From NCBI GenBank assembly GCA_963756895.1, contig CAVWPI010000016.1, positions 248,001-312,000 of the forward strand: DNA of 64,000 bases. Reading direction: 5' to 3'. The stretch comes from DASUAS01 sp963756895 (GTDB lineage: Bacteria; Actinomycetota; Acidimicrobiia; IMCC26256; DASPTH01). Position 1 is the stretch's first letter. Each line of letters begins with the position of its first letter. Below are positions 8,289-16,562 of this stretch, piece by piece. Below the pieces are notes generated by a model, which was not told the origin of the DNA, did no database searches, and saw nothing but the letters and a program-made list of their open reading frames with translations. Position numbers and translations under genes: made by a program.

Positions 8289-9111
8289 CTAGCGCTTCTT
8301 CTTGGTCAGCGTGACCGGCACCTCGGACGGGTGGAGCACCGGCGGGAACGACGTGGGCTGCCGGCGACCGTCGAGGTACTCGACCACCTGCCGGTAGACC
8401 TTCTTGCCGAGCATCTTGCGCAGCTCGACCGCCATGGACTCGTAGACCGGCCGGGTCCCGAGGAACGCCTCCGGCGCCTCGGTGCACCACCAGCCGAAGT
8501 CCTCGCCGCCCTCGCCCCAGCCGTCGCGACCGAACTCGGTGAGGCGCGAGATCACGGTGCCGTCGTCCTGCTCGTCGTCGATCCGCCGGAGCGGCACCTG
8601 CCAGCAGACCTCGGGCTTGAACTCGCTGAAGTGCTTGCCGACGTTGAGCGCGTGGAGGTGCAGACGCGCAGCCGGGTCCGGCGTGGAAGTCGGGACGGTT
8701 GAGGAAGATGCAGGCGTCATCGACGATCTGCGTCTTCCACTCGGTGGGTCCGGGCTCGTCGTCGGGCTCGGGCACGACCTTCTCGAAGATGCCCCGCTTG
8801 CGCCCGCGCTTGGCGAACTGCCACTCGTCGGCGCTGAGCGCCTTGGCCGCCTTCGCCACGTGGTCGCGGTCGGCCTTGTCGGTGAAGTGGGCGCCATACG
8901 TGCAGCAACCGTGCGCGAGCTCGGGGGTCGGTGCGGTCCAGATGCCCTGGCACCCGCACCCGAAGATGCACTCCCACGACGAGAGCAGGAACGTGACGTC
9001 GACCTGCCAGGTGCGACCCTCGTCGGCCGGATCGGGGAACATCACCCACTCGCGCTGCGCCGTCGTCGCCACGCCGTTGGGGCTGGTGCCGTTGCGAGCT
9101 CGCTTGCCCAT
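8289..9111 (-). CDS. conserved cysteine-rich hypothetical protein, frameshifted
   Basis: Function not recognised. About 274 residues with a striking N-terminal cysteine cluster: CIFGCGCQGIW, then HGCCTYGAHFTD. These could bind zinc or an iron-sulfur cluster. Further on come a KRGRKRGIFEK basic patch, VCWQVPLRRIDDE, EDFGWWCTEAPEAF and a Lys-rich end TLTKKKR. The frame shifts near 8660-8680, where the HAGPDPAARLHLHAL junction must be restored. The start ATG at 9111 has a TACGCT box 9 nt before it. Divergent from glcD. The spacing of the Cys residues suggests a metal site shared by actinobacterial relatives, but I cannot name the family. Confidence 0.65.
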
Positions 9112-9147
9112 CAGGTCACGAGCGTACGCGACGGCCGTCGTAGTCTC

Positions 9148-10580
9148 GTGAACATCGACGACACGCGCGCACTCCTCGCCGACCTGCAGTCGGCACTCGG
9201 GCCCGACGGCGCACGCGCCGAACCCCTCGAACTGGCCCTGTACGCCGCGTGACGCCGGCGTCGCACGCGGCCGCGCCGCGGTCGTCTGCTTCCCGCGCTC
9301 GGGCGACGACGTGGCCGCCGCGGTGCGTGTGGCCGCTCGCCACGAGCGCCCGTTCGTGACGCGAGGGAGCGGCACCGGTCTCGCCGGCGGCGCGACGCCC
9401 GTCGACGATCCGGTCGTCATCGTGACCACCCGACTGAACCGGGTGCTGGAGATCGATGCCGACGAGCGGGTCGCGTGGGTCGAGCCCGGCGTGCTCAACC
9501 TCGACCTCAGCCGCGAGGTCGCGCACCTCGGGCTGCACTACGCGCCCGACCCGTCGTCACAGCAGGCCTGCACCATCGGCGGGAACGTCGCCACCAATGC
9601 CGGCGGGCCCCACTGCCTTGCTTCGGGGGTGACCGCTGCGCACGTGCTCGCGCTCGACGTCGTGCTGGCCGACGGCTCCGTCGCGCAGCTCGGCGGCCTG
9701 GAGCCCGACCTGCCCGGCTACGACCTCCGCGGCTGCTTCGTCGGCTCGGAGGGCACCATGGGCATCGCCACCCGGATCGCGGTGCGCCTCACGCCGAACC
9801 CGCCGGTGGTGCGCACCCTGCTGCTCGACTTCACCTCGATCGAGGCGGCGGCCGCCACCGTCAGTGGGATCATCGCCGCCGGCATCGTTCCCGCGGCGTT
9901 GGAGATGATGGACGCCGAGATCACGCGCGCGGTCGAGGACTACGTGGGCGCCGGCTACCCCCGTGACGCGGCTGCGGTGCTGCTGGTGGAGGTCGACGGC
10001 CTCGAAGGAGGTGTCGCCCACCAGGTCGACGCGGTGTCCGGGTCGGGCGGGAGCACGGGGCGCGCACGGTCAGGGTCGCGGCCGACGACGCCGAGCGCGC
10101 GCTGCTGTGGAAGGGACGGAAGTCGGCGTTCGGCGCCATCGCGCGCATCGCACCCGACTACTACCTGCACGACGCGGTGGTGCCGCGCACGAAGCTCGTC
10201 GACGTCCTGCGCCAGGTGTACGCCATCGCCGACGAGCAGCAGCTCACGATGATGAATGTCTTCCACGCCGGCGACGGGAACCTGCACCCCCTCATCGTGT
10301 TCGACGCGCGCGAGCCGGGCGTGTGGGAACGCGTGCACCGCGCCGGCGACGAGATTCTCGCCGCGTGCGTTGCAGCCGGCGGCGTGCTGTCCGGCGAGCA
10401 CGGCATCGGGCTCGAGAAGCGGGAGGCGATGCCGCTCATCTTCGGGCCCGACGACCTCGACGCCCAGGCCCGGCTCCGCGACGCGTTCGATCCGTCGGGG
10501 CGCGCCAACCCGCAGAAGATCCTCCCCGCGGGAGTCGGTGCGGCGAGCTGCAGCGGGTCCCCGAGGGGGCGTGGATCTGA
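9148..10580 (+). CDS. glcD: glycolate oxidase subunit GlcD, frameshifted
   Basis: FAD-linked oxidase subunit that oxidises glycolate or another 2-hydroxy acid. Seen: FAD-binding PCMH domain with TRGSGTGLAGGA, CTIGGNVATNAGGPHC and GSEGTMGI, then the C-terminal domain with FHAGDGNLHPLI and SGEHGIGLEKR. Three indels break it: an extra G near 9251, a shift at 10040-10065, and a missing C near 10525. After the last correction the protein ends ...GELQRVPEGAWI with TGA at 10578-10580. Without it the frame falsely fuses into glcE. Start GTG at 9148. First gene of glcDEF. Confidence 0.87.
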
Positions 10581-10648
10581 TGGAGATGCAGTGGAGGCGT
10601 GGCCGGATGGCGGCCGGGACGCCGCAACGGAATCGACCGATCTGATGG
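10574..10648 (+). repeat. short palindromic element with flanking direct repeats, copy 1
   Basis: A 10-bp direct repeat GATCTGATGG at 10574-10583 and 10639-10648 brackets a 55-bp core. The core begins AGATGCAG and ends GGAATCGACC and holds a hairpin (GGCGT/ACGCC outer stem, CCGG/CCGG inner stem). The left repeat contains the glcD stop and the right repeat contains the glcE ATG. A second copy lies at 32230-32302 with a different duplication and a shorter loop. Confidence 0.6.
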
Positions 10649-11664
10649 TTGCGGTCACCGCCGTCGACGATCTCCGCGAGCTCGTGGCCCAGGCGTCGGC
10701 GGTCGCCGCCGTCGGCAGCCGGACGCACTGGGAGGTCGGGGGGCCACCGCCGCGCGGCGACGACCTCGTGCTGGTCACCGCGCCCGACGGCGTGGTGGCC
10801 TACGACCCCGCCGACCTCACCGTCACCATCGGCGCGGGGACGCGCTGCGACGAGCTCGCCGACGTCCTGGGCGCCGAGGGCCAGGAGTCCGCGCTCGACC
10901 CCCGCGACGGCGGCGCCACCGTGGGCGGCGTCCTCGCCACCGGGCTCTCGGGGCACCGGCGGTTGCGGCTCGGCCCTCTCCGCGACCGACTGCTCGAGGT
11001 GCGCTTCGTCACCGCCGACGGCCGGCTGGTGAAGGGCGGGGGGCCGACGGTGAAGAACGTGAGCGGCTACGACCTGCCCCGCCTGCTGGTGGGGTCGCTC
11101 GGCACGATCGGGGTGATGGTGCAGGTCACGCTCCGCTGCCAGCCCCGCGCCGCGACGTCCGAGTGGTTCACGACCGATGCCGATCCGTTCGCGCTGCGCC
11201 GCGACCTGTACCGGCCGTCGTGCCTCGCGTGGGACGGCGCCACCACGCACGTGCTGCTCGAGGGGGTCGCGGCCGACGTGGACGCCGAGCGCGTGCGGAT
11301 CGGCGCGCCGGCCGAACGCAGCGCGGGGCCGGCATGGCCCACGGGTCCACACCGGGGCCGGATGTCGGTGCGCCCCCGGGCGCTGACGACGCTCGCGCCG
11401 GAGCTTCGCAACGCCAAGGTCCGGTGGCTGGCGGAGGTCGGCGTCGGGACCGTCCACGTCGCCGCCGACGACGAGCGGGCGCTGGCCCGAGCTCGTGCCG
11501 TGGCCGAATCGGTCGGCGGCTGGATGCTCCGCGAAGCCGGCGCGCCCGGTCTGGACGGCTTCGGTGTCGCGCTGCCCAACGCCGGTGTGTCGGAACGCAT
11601 CCGCACCGCCTTCGATCCCACCGGCACGTGCTCGCCCGGGCGCTCCGCGGGCGCCGGCCGATGA
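10645..11664 (+). CDS. glcE: glycolate oxidase subunit GlcE
   Basis: Second FAD-binding subunit of the glycolate oxidase complex, smaller than GlcD. Seen: PCMH-type FAD domain with VGSRTHWEVGG, the strand-loop TVTIGAGTRCDELADVL, DGGATVGGVLATGLSG, GPLRDRLLEVRFVTADG and the strongly conserved KNVSGYDLPRLLVGSLGTIG. C-terminal end FDPTGTCSPGR, the usual GlcE/GlcD tail. 339 residues, intact. The ATG at 10645 falls inside the right direct repeat of the palindromic element. The stop overlaps the glcF start (ATGA). Confidence 0.87.
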   Translation: MVAVTAVDDLRELVAQASAVAAVGSRTHWEVGGPPPRGDDLVLVTAPDGVVAYDPADLTVTIGAGTRCDELADVLGAEGQESALDPRDGGATVGGVLATGLSGHRRLRLGPLRDRLLEVRFVTADGRLVKGGGPTVKNVSGYDLPRLLVGSLGTIGVMVQVTLRCQPRAATSEWFTTDADPFALRRDLYRPSCLAWDGATTHVLLEGVAADVDAERVRIGAPAERSAGPAWPTGPHRGRMSVRPRALTTLAPELRNAKVRWLAEVGVGTVHVAADDERALARARAVAESVGGWMLREAGAPGLDGFGVALPNAGVSERIRTAFDPTGTCSPGRSAGAGR

Positions 11665-12966
11665 CTGACCTCCACGCGCCGCCCGCGACCCGATCGCGCG
11701 CGGGCATCCTCCCCGTCGACGAGGACGAGCTCGTCGCCTGCGTCGCGTGTGGACTGTGCCTGCCGCACTGTCCGACGTACCGGGTGACCGGCCTGGAGCG
11801 GCTCTCGCCACGCGGGCGCATCGCGGCCATGCGCGCGGTCGAGTTCGACGGCGCGCCGCTCGACGACGCCTTCCGCGACACCATCGAGACCTGCGTGCAG
11901 TGCCTCGGGTGCGAGGCGGCATGCCCGTCGACGGTGCCGTTCGGCCACCTGGTCGAAGGCGCGAACGCCGCGCTGGTCGACCACCCGGCACCGACGCACG
12001 AGGTGCGCCGATCCTCGCAACGGCTGGGGGAGTGGTTCGCACTCACGATCGTGCTGCCCCGGCACACGGTGCTGCTCGCGCTCACCTGGGTGCTGCTCGT
12101 CGCGCAACGGTTCCGGCTCGTGCCCCGGCGCTTCGGCCTGCCCCGCCTCTCGGCTCCGTCGTTCCGCGCACCGTTGGTCGCGGATCGAAGGGCCATCGGA
12201 CGCCTACCTGTTCCCCGGCTGCGTCATGGACGCGTGGCAGCGCGACGTGCACCGCGCCGCCGTGCGGGTGATGCATGCGTCGGGCGCGAGCGTCGGGCTC
12301 CCGGGGCGCGGTGGCGACTGCTGCGGGGCGCTGCACACCCACGCCGGTCGCGTCGGCACCGCCCGGAAGCTGGCGAAGCGCGTGATGGCGTCGATGCCGG
12401 GTGAGGGACCCGTCGTCGTCGACAGCGCCGGGTGCGGCGCGGCGATGAAGGACTACGGGCGGCTGGTGGGAACACCCGCCGCGCACACGTTCGCGGCGCG
12501 CGTCGTCGACTTCTCGGAGTGGGTGGCGGCGCAGGACCCGCCGCCGGTGCGCGACACCGGCGCCACGGTGGTGGTGCAGGATCCGTGCCATCTGCGCCAC
12601 GTGCAGAAAGCCCATGGCGCGGTGCGCACCGTGCTCGCCCCCGCCTACCGGCTGGAGGAAACGGCCGACGACGGGCTGTGCTGCGGCGCCGGCGGCGCGT
12701 ACTCCGTGCGGGAGCCCGAGCTCTCGGCTTCCATCCGCCAGCGCAAGATCCTGGCTCTGCACGCCGCGCACCGTGACCAGGAGTCGCCACTCGTCGTCGC
12801 CTCCGCGAACCCCGGGTGCGCGATGCACCTGCAGGCGGCGGGTCTCACCGTCCGCCACCCTGCCGAGCTGCTCGCCGACGCGCTCGTCGAACCGACTCCC
12901 GAGACCACCTCGGAACCTGCCCAGGAACCCACCCAGGAACCCGCCCAGGAGACGCCACATGCGTGA
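11661..12966 (+). CDS. glcF: glycolate oxidase iron-sulfur subunit GlcF, frameshifted
   Basis: Electron-transfer subunit. Seen: two 4Fe-4S motifs, CVACGLCLPHCPTYR and CVQCLGCEAACPSTVPFG, then a hydrophobic stretch and two CCG domains (FPGCVMDAW, GDCCGALHTHAG, DPCHLRH, CCGAGGAYSV, NPGCAMHL). One frame change near 12195, where SDAYLFPGC resumes. The C-terminal tail carries a short Pro-Glu repeat (PAQEPTQEPAQE) coded by an imperfect 12-bp tandem repeat. The stop overlaps the next small gene by 8 bp. With GlcD and GlcE it should form a membrane-associated 2-hydroxy-acid oxidase. Confidence 0.87.
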
Positions 12967-13156
12967 CGCCGAACCGATCGTCGAGCGGCTGCGGTCGATC
13001 GAGGCCGACCTCCGCGACCTGGCCTACGAACGGCTGCGCGCCGCGGCCGAGGACGGTGACGCCGACGCGCTGGCGGACGAGAAGAAGGTCCTCCAGGCGC
13101 GCCGCGCCATCGAGCGGGCGATCGTCGCTCTCGGCGGAGCTCCCGAGTACGACTGA
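12959..13156 (+). CDS. small helical hypothetical protein
   Basis: 65-residue charged protein overlapping the end of glcF by 8 bp, so probably translated from the glc transcript. It reads as two helices (EPIVERLRSIEADLRDLAYERLRAA and ALADEKKVLQARRAIERAIVALG, here split by an acidic turn). No known domain recognised. Position and overlap argue it is real; a helper of the oxidase complex is possible but unsupported. Confidence 0.65.
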   Translation: MRDAEPIVERLRSIEADLRDLAYERLRAAAEDGDADALADEKKVLQARRAIERAIVALGGAPEYD

Positions 13157-13200
13157 ACCGTCGCTCGCCCTCGCTCCCGCTCGGTTTTCGTCCCCGCGGG

Positions 13201-13665
13201 TCAGCCGGGACCCATCTCCGCCATGCGACGGCCCATCTCCTCCTCGGAGACGTCTTCGACGTGGCTGGCCACACTCCACTGGTGTCCCCACGGATCGACG
13301 AACTGACCCAAGCGGTCGCCGTAGAACTGGTTCTCCATCTCGCGCGTGATCCGGGCGCCGTGCTCGACGGCCTTGGCGAACACGGCGTCGGCGTCCTCCA
13401 CGTAGACGTGCACGGTGACGGGTGTGCCGCCGATGGTGAGGGGCGACAGGAACCCGTGGTCGGGGAACTCGTCGGCGAGCATGACGAGTCCGGTGCCGAT
13501 CTCGATCTCGGCGTGGCCGACCGTGTCGGGCGAGTCGCCGGGCATCCGCATGCGTTCCGTCGCGCCCAGCACGGTCTTGTAGAACTCGATGGCGTCGGCG
13601 GCACCGCGACAGCAGAGGTACGGGGTGACGCGGGGATAGCCGGCGGGGATCGGGTCGACGGCCAT
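13201..13665 (-). CDS. VOC superfamily protein (PhnB/glyoxalase-like)
   Basis: Vicinal-oxygen-chelate fold protein of 154 residues, PhnB-like. Seen: RVTPYLCCRGAADAIEFYKTVLGATE, HAEIEIGTGLVMLADEFPDHG, VHVYVEDADAVFAKAVEHGA and the terminal DPWGHQWSVASHVEDVS, the two beta-alpha-beta-beta-beta halves of the fold. The DPWGHxW motif near the C terminus is typical of the family. Substrate unknown. Start ATG 13665. A TAGGGT box and a 16-bp palindrome resembling a LexA operator lie upstream on its strand, so the gene may be DNA-damage inducible. Confidence 0.82.
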   Translation of the reverse strand: MAVDPIPAGYPRVTPYLCCRGAADAIEFYKTVLGATERMRMPGDSPDTVGHAEIEIGTGLVMLADEFPDHGFLSPLTIGGTPVTVHVYVEDADAVFAKAVEHGARITREMENQFYGDRLGQFVDPWGHQWSVASHVEDVSEEEMGRRMAEMGPG

Positions 13666-13685
13666 GCGGCAGCCCTCCAAGTGAG

Positions 13686-13701
13686 ACGAACGTGTGTTCG
13701 T
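13686..13701. promoter_or_regulatory. LexA-like palindrome upstream of the VOC gene
   Basis: ACGAAC-GTGT-GTTCGT, a perfect 6-bp inverted repeat with a 4-nt spacer. It contains the GAAC-N4-GTTC core of Gram-positive and actinobacterial SOS boxes. It starts 1 bp downstream of a minus-strand TAGGGT -10 box (13703-13708), so a bound repressor would cover the transcription start. Confidence 0.45.
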
Positions 13702-13740
13702 GACCCTAGCCCTCGTCGAGGAACAACGCAAGGCCCTCGG

Positions 13741-14496
13741 TCACGGGACGACGTAGCCCCCGTCGACGGCGAGCGCGTGGCCAAGCACGAACGACGCGTC
13801 GTCGGAGCAGAGCCACATGACCGCGTTGGCGATCTCCTCGGGCGTGCCGATGCGGCCGATCGGGTGGAGGGCCACCAGCTGCGCCTCGAGGCCGGGCAGC
13901 TGGGTGGCGGCCTCGACCATCGGGGTGAGCACCGTGCCGGGGCACACGGCGTTGACGCGCACGCCCTGGCATCCGTACTCGAGCGCCGCCGACTTGGTGA
14001 GGCCGAGCACGCCGTGCTTCGACGACACGTAGGGCGACTGGCCGGGGTAGCCGACGAGTCCCGCTCCCGACGCGGTGTTCACGATCGCGCCGCCCGTCTC
14101 GAGCAGGTGTGGCAACTCGTACTTCATGCACAGGTACACGCCGCGCAGCATCACGCCCTGCACGCGGTCCCACTCGGCTTCGGGCAGATCGCCGACATCG
14201 TGCTGCTCGGCGGCGACACCCGCGTTGTTGTGCGCGTAGTCGAGTCGACCGAACTGGACGATCGCGGCCGCGACCATGCCCCGCACCGACGCGGCTCGAC
14301 GCCACGTCGACGTGGACGAAGCGGGCGTTCGTGCCCGCGAGCTCGACGGTCTCCCGGCCACCGTGATGATCGACATCGGCGACGATGACGTTGGCGCCCG
14401 CCGCGCGAACGCGAGCGCCGACGCGCGTCCGATGCCGGCACCGGCGCCGGTGACGAGCGCCACCCGACCGGAGAAGTCGTACATGACCTGGCTCAT
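13741..14496 (-). CDS. short-chain dehydrogenase/reductase, two compensating frameshifts
   Basis: Classical SDR, NAD(P)-dependent oxidoreductase of about 251 residues. Seen: TGAGAGIG cofactor motif at residues 16-23, NNAGV, catalytic Ser region NTASGAGLVGYPGQ, YVSSKHG (Tyr-x-x-x-Lys), CPGTVLTPM and the terminal GHALAVDGGYVVP. Between about 14290 and 14395 the open frame is out of phase. The correct frame there reads GANVIVADVDHHGGRETVELAG, which restores the cofactor-selecting Asp. So two indels cancel each other and hide in an apparently intact frame. Next to a LOG gene in the same direction. Confidence 0.83.
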   Translation of the reverse strand: MSQVMYDFSGRVALVTGAGAGIGRASALAFARRAPTSSSPMSIITVAGRPSSSRARTPASSTSTWRRAASVRGMVAAAIVQFGRLDYAHNNAGVAAEQHDVGDLPEAEWDRVQGVMLRGVYLCMKYELPHLLETGGAIVNTASGAGLVGYPGQSPYVSSKHGVLGLTKSAALEYGCQGVRVNAVCPGTVLTPMVEAATQLPGLEAQLVALHPIGRIGTPEEIANAVMWLCSDDASFVLGHALAVDGGYVVP

Positions 14497-14503
14497 GGGC
14501 TCC

Positions 14504-15544
14504 TCACGGGTCGGGCCGATCGTTGAGGCGGTCGATGAGCATGCGCAGCCTCGACCATCCGTGACGGTCGAAGCGGAAGGTGATGCGGGCGAGGTCGACG
14601 TGGTCGTCGTCGGCGATCTCGTCGGGCGTCGCGTCGACGACCTCCATCTCCCCGCGGACCACGATGTCGGCGAACTCGGCGTTGAGCGCCGCCAGCTGCT
14701 CGGGTGACGGCGCCTCCCGCATGCGCAGCACCAGCCGGCCCTTCACGAACCGTTGCGAGTGGTAGTTGCGGTAGAAGCCGAGGATCTCCTCGACCGCGGT
14801 CTGCACGTCGTCGGTCACGCAGAACAGGTGGTCGTCCTCGAGCGACACGTACCCGGGCCCCTCGAGCTCGCGGGCGACGAACGCGCCCCAGTGCTGCCAG
14901 TAGGTGCCGCCGGGGACGTCGAGCATGATCACCGGTGCCGGTTGGGCCTTGCCCGTCTGCAGCAGCGTGAGGAGCTCGAACGCCTCGTCGAGGGTGCCGT
15001 AGCCGCCGGGCAGGAGCACGAACGCGTCGGACTCCTTGATGAACTCGAGCTTGCGGGTGAAGAAGTACCGGAAGTTGATGAGCTTCGGGTCGTCGGCGAG
15101 GAACTGGCTGGTCGTGGTCTCGAACGGCAGGAGGATGCTGACGCCGAACGCGTTCTCGGCCCCGGCGCCCTCGATGCCCGCCTCCATGATCCCGGGTCCC
15201 GCGCCCGTCACCACCATCCACTCGAGCTTCGCCATGGCCGCGGCGAAGTCGCGGGTCTGGAGGTAGAGGGGACTGTCGGGTTGCGTGCGGGCCGAGCCGA
15301 AGATCGCCACCTTGAGCGCGGACCGGTACGGGCCGAACACGTGGAAGGCGTGGCGCATCTCCTTGAGCGCGGCGTTGGCGATCTTGAGGTCACCGCGGTC
15401 GGCGTTGTCGCGTGCGAGGCGCAGCGCCGACGCCACGAGCTCGAAGATCAGATCGGCGTCGGCGGGACCGCTCACCTGCTCGACGAGCGCGGCAACCTCG
15501 GCGTCGAGCGAGTCGTCGCCGGTGCGGTACCGGGGGAGCTTCAT
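14504..15544 (-). CDS. LOG family (TIGR00730-like) Rossmann-fold protein
   Basis: Lysine-decarboxylase-like/LOG family protein; relatives hydrolyse nucleoside 5'-monophosphates such as cytokinin ribotides. Seen: VAIFGSARTQPDSPLY, VVTGAGPGIMEA (residues 112-122) and the signature PGGYGTLDEAFE (179-190). 346 residues, longer than plant LOG (about 215) because of N- and C-terminal extensions, as in other large actinobacterial members. Intact. A TAGCCT box lies 7 nt before the ATG, suggesting a leaderless start and separate transcription from the upstream PfkB gene. Confidence 0.85.
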   Translation of the reverse strand: MKLPRYRTGDDSLDAEVAALVEQVSGPADADLIFELVASALRLARDNADRGDLKIANAALKEMRHAFHVFGPYRSALKVAIFGSARTQPDSPLYLQTRDFAAAMAKLEWMVVTGAGPGIMEAGIEGAGAENAFGVSILLPFETTTSQFLADDPKLINFRYFFTRKLEFIKESDAFVLLPGGYGTLDEAFELLTLLQTGKAQPAPVIMLDVPGGTYWQHWGAFVARELEGPGYVSLEDDHLFCVTDDVQTAVEEILGFYRNYHSQRFVKGRLVLRMREAPSPEQLAALNAEFADIVVRGEMEVVDATPDEIADDDHVDLARITFRFDRHGWSRLRMLIDRLNDRPDP

Positions 15545-15551
15545 CTCCCGC

Positions 15552-15557
15552 AGGCTA
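15552..15557 (-). promoter_or_regulatory. -10 box of LOG gene, leaderless
   Basis: Minus-strand TAGCCT with a 7-nt gap to ATG 15544. Confidence 0.45.
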
Positions 15558-15571
15558 TTGAGTTCGCGCGG

Positions 15572-16562
15572 TCAGCCGTCGAGGAGAGGCGCGGCGAGCT
15601 CCGCGAGCGAGGTCGCCGGGCGGGCCCCGAGGTGGCTGATGACCTCGCCGGCGGCCAGCGCGCCGAGGCGGGCGGCGGTGCCGAGGTCGTAGCCGTGGGT
15701 GAGCCCGTAGAGGAACCCGGCCGCGAACTGGTCGCCGGCGCCGGTGGTGTCGACGACATCACGGACGCGGGTGGCGTCGACCACGTGCACCTCGTCGCGG
15801 GCCACGATCACCGCGCCTCGCTCGCTCCGAGTGAGCGCGGCGATCTCGCAGTGGTGCTGCACCCGCTGCAACGCGTCGTCGAAGTCGTCGACTTCGTAGA
15901 GCGCGGTGATCTCGGCCTCGTTGGCGAACAGCACGTCGACCTCCGACTCCACCAGTTCGAGGAACTCGCGGCGGTGACGATCCACGCAGAAGGAGTCGGA
16001 CAACGTGAACGCGACCGCGGTTGCCGGCGTCGTGCGCCGTGCGCGCGGCGAGCCGGTAGGCCTCCTTGGCCTCGGGCTCGTCCCAGAGGTAGCCCTCCAG
16101 GTACAGCACCTGGGCGTGGGCGACGAGGTCGGCATCGACGTCGGCCGGACCGAGCTGCGCCGACGCACCCAGGTAGGTGTTCATCGTCCGCTGCGCGTCG
16201 GGCGTGACCATGATCAGGCAGCGGCCGCTGGGCTCGCCGTCGACCGCGGGCTTGGCCACGAACTCCACTCCGGCCGCACGGATGTCGTGGCCGAACACGG
16301 TGCCGAGGTCGTCGTCGGCCACCCGGCCGATGAACGCGGCGCTGCCACCGAACGACGTCACACCGACCAGCGTGTTGGCGGCGGACCCGCCCGAGATCTC
16401 GACTGCGGGACCCATCGCCGCGTAGAGGTGCTCGGCCCGCTCGGTGTCGATGAGCTCCATCGCCCCCGGCGTGAGGTGGTGCTCGGTGAGGAACTCCTGG
16501 CTCTCGTGGCTCAGCACGTCGACCAGCGCGTTGCCGATGGCGACGACGTCGAGTCGGGTCAC
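15572..16562 (-). CDS. PfkB family sugar/adenosine kinase, frameshifted
   Basis: Ribokinase-fold kinase, closest in look to adenosine kinases. Seen: DVVAIGNALVDVL at the N terminus, GGSAANTLVGVTSFGG (first PfkB signature), GASAQLGP, and the catalytic second signature DTTGAGDQFAAGFLYGL with the base Asp. One frame change near 16020, after which AVAFTLSDSFCVDRHRREF continues the fold. About 330 residues. The GTG start at 16562 overlaps the fbiC stop (GTGA), so it is coupled to the F420 gene; whether they share a pathway is unknown. Possible purine salvage role. Confidence 0.83.

Noticed and set aside
10177..11664. Apparent in-frame GlcD-GlcE fusion
   Set aside because: A single missing C near 10525 removes the glcD stop. 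In the other frame GlcD ends normally (VPEGAWI, TGA 10578-10580) and glcE has its own ATG.
14276..14410. SDR as an intact gene with an odd insert
   Set aside because: The insert is the result of two compensating indels; another frame gives the expected SDR sequence including the cofactor Asp.
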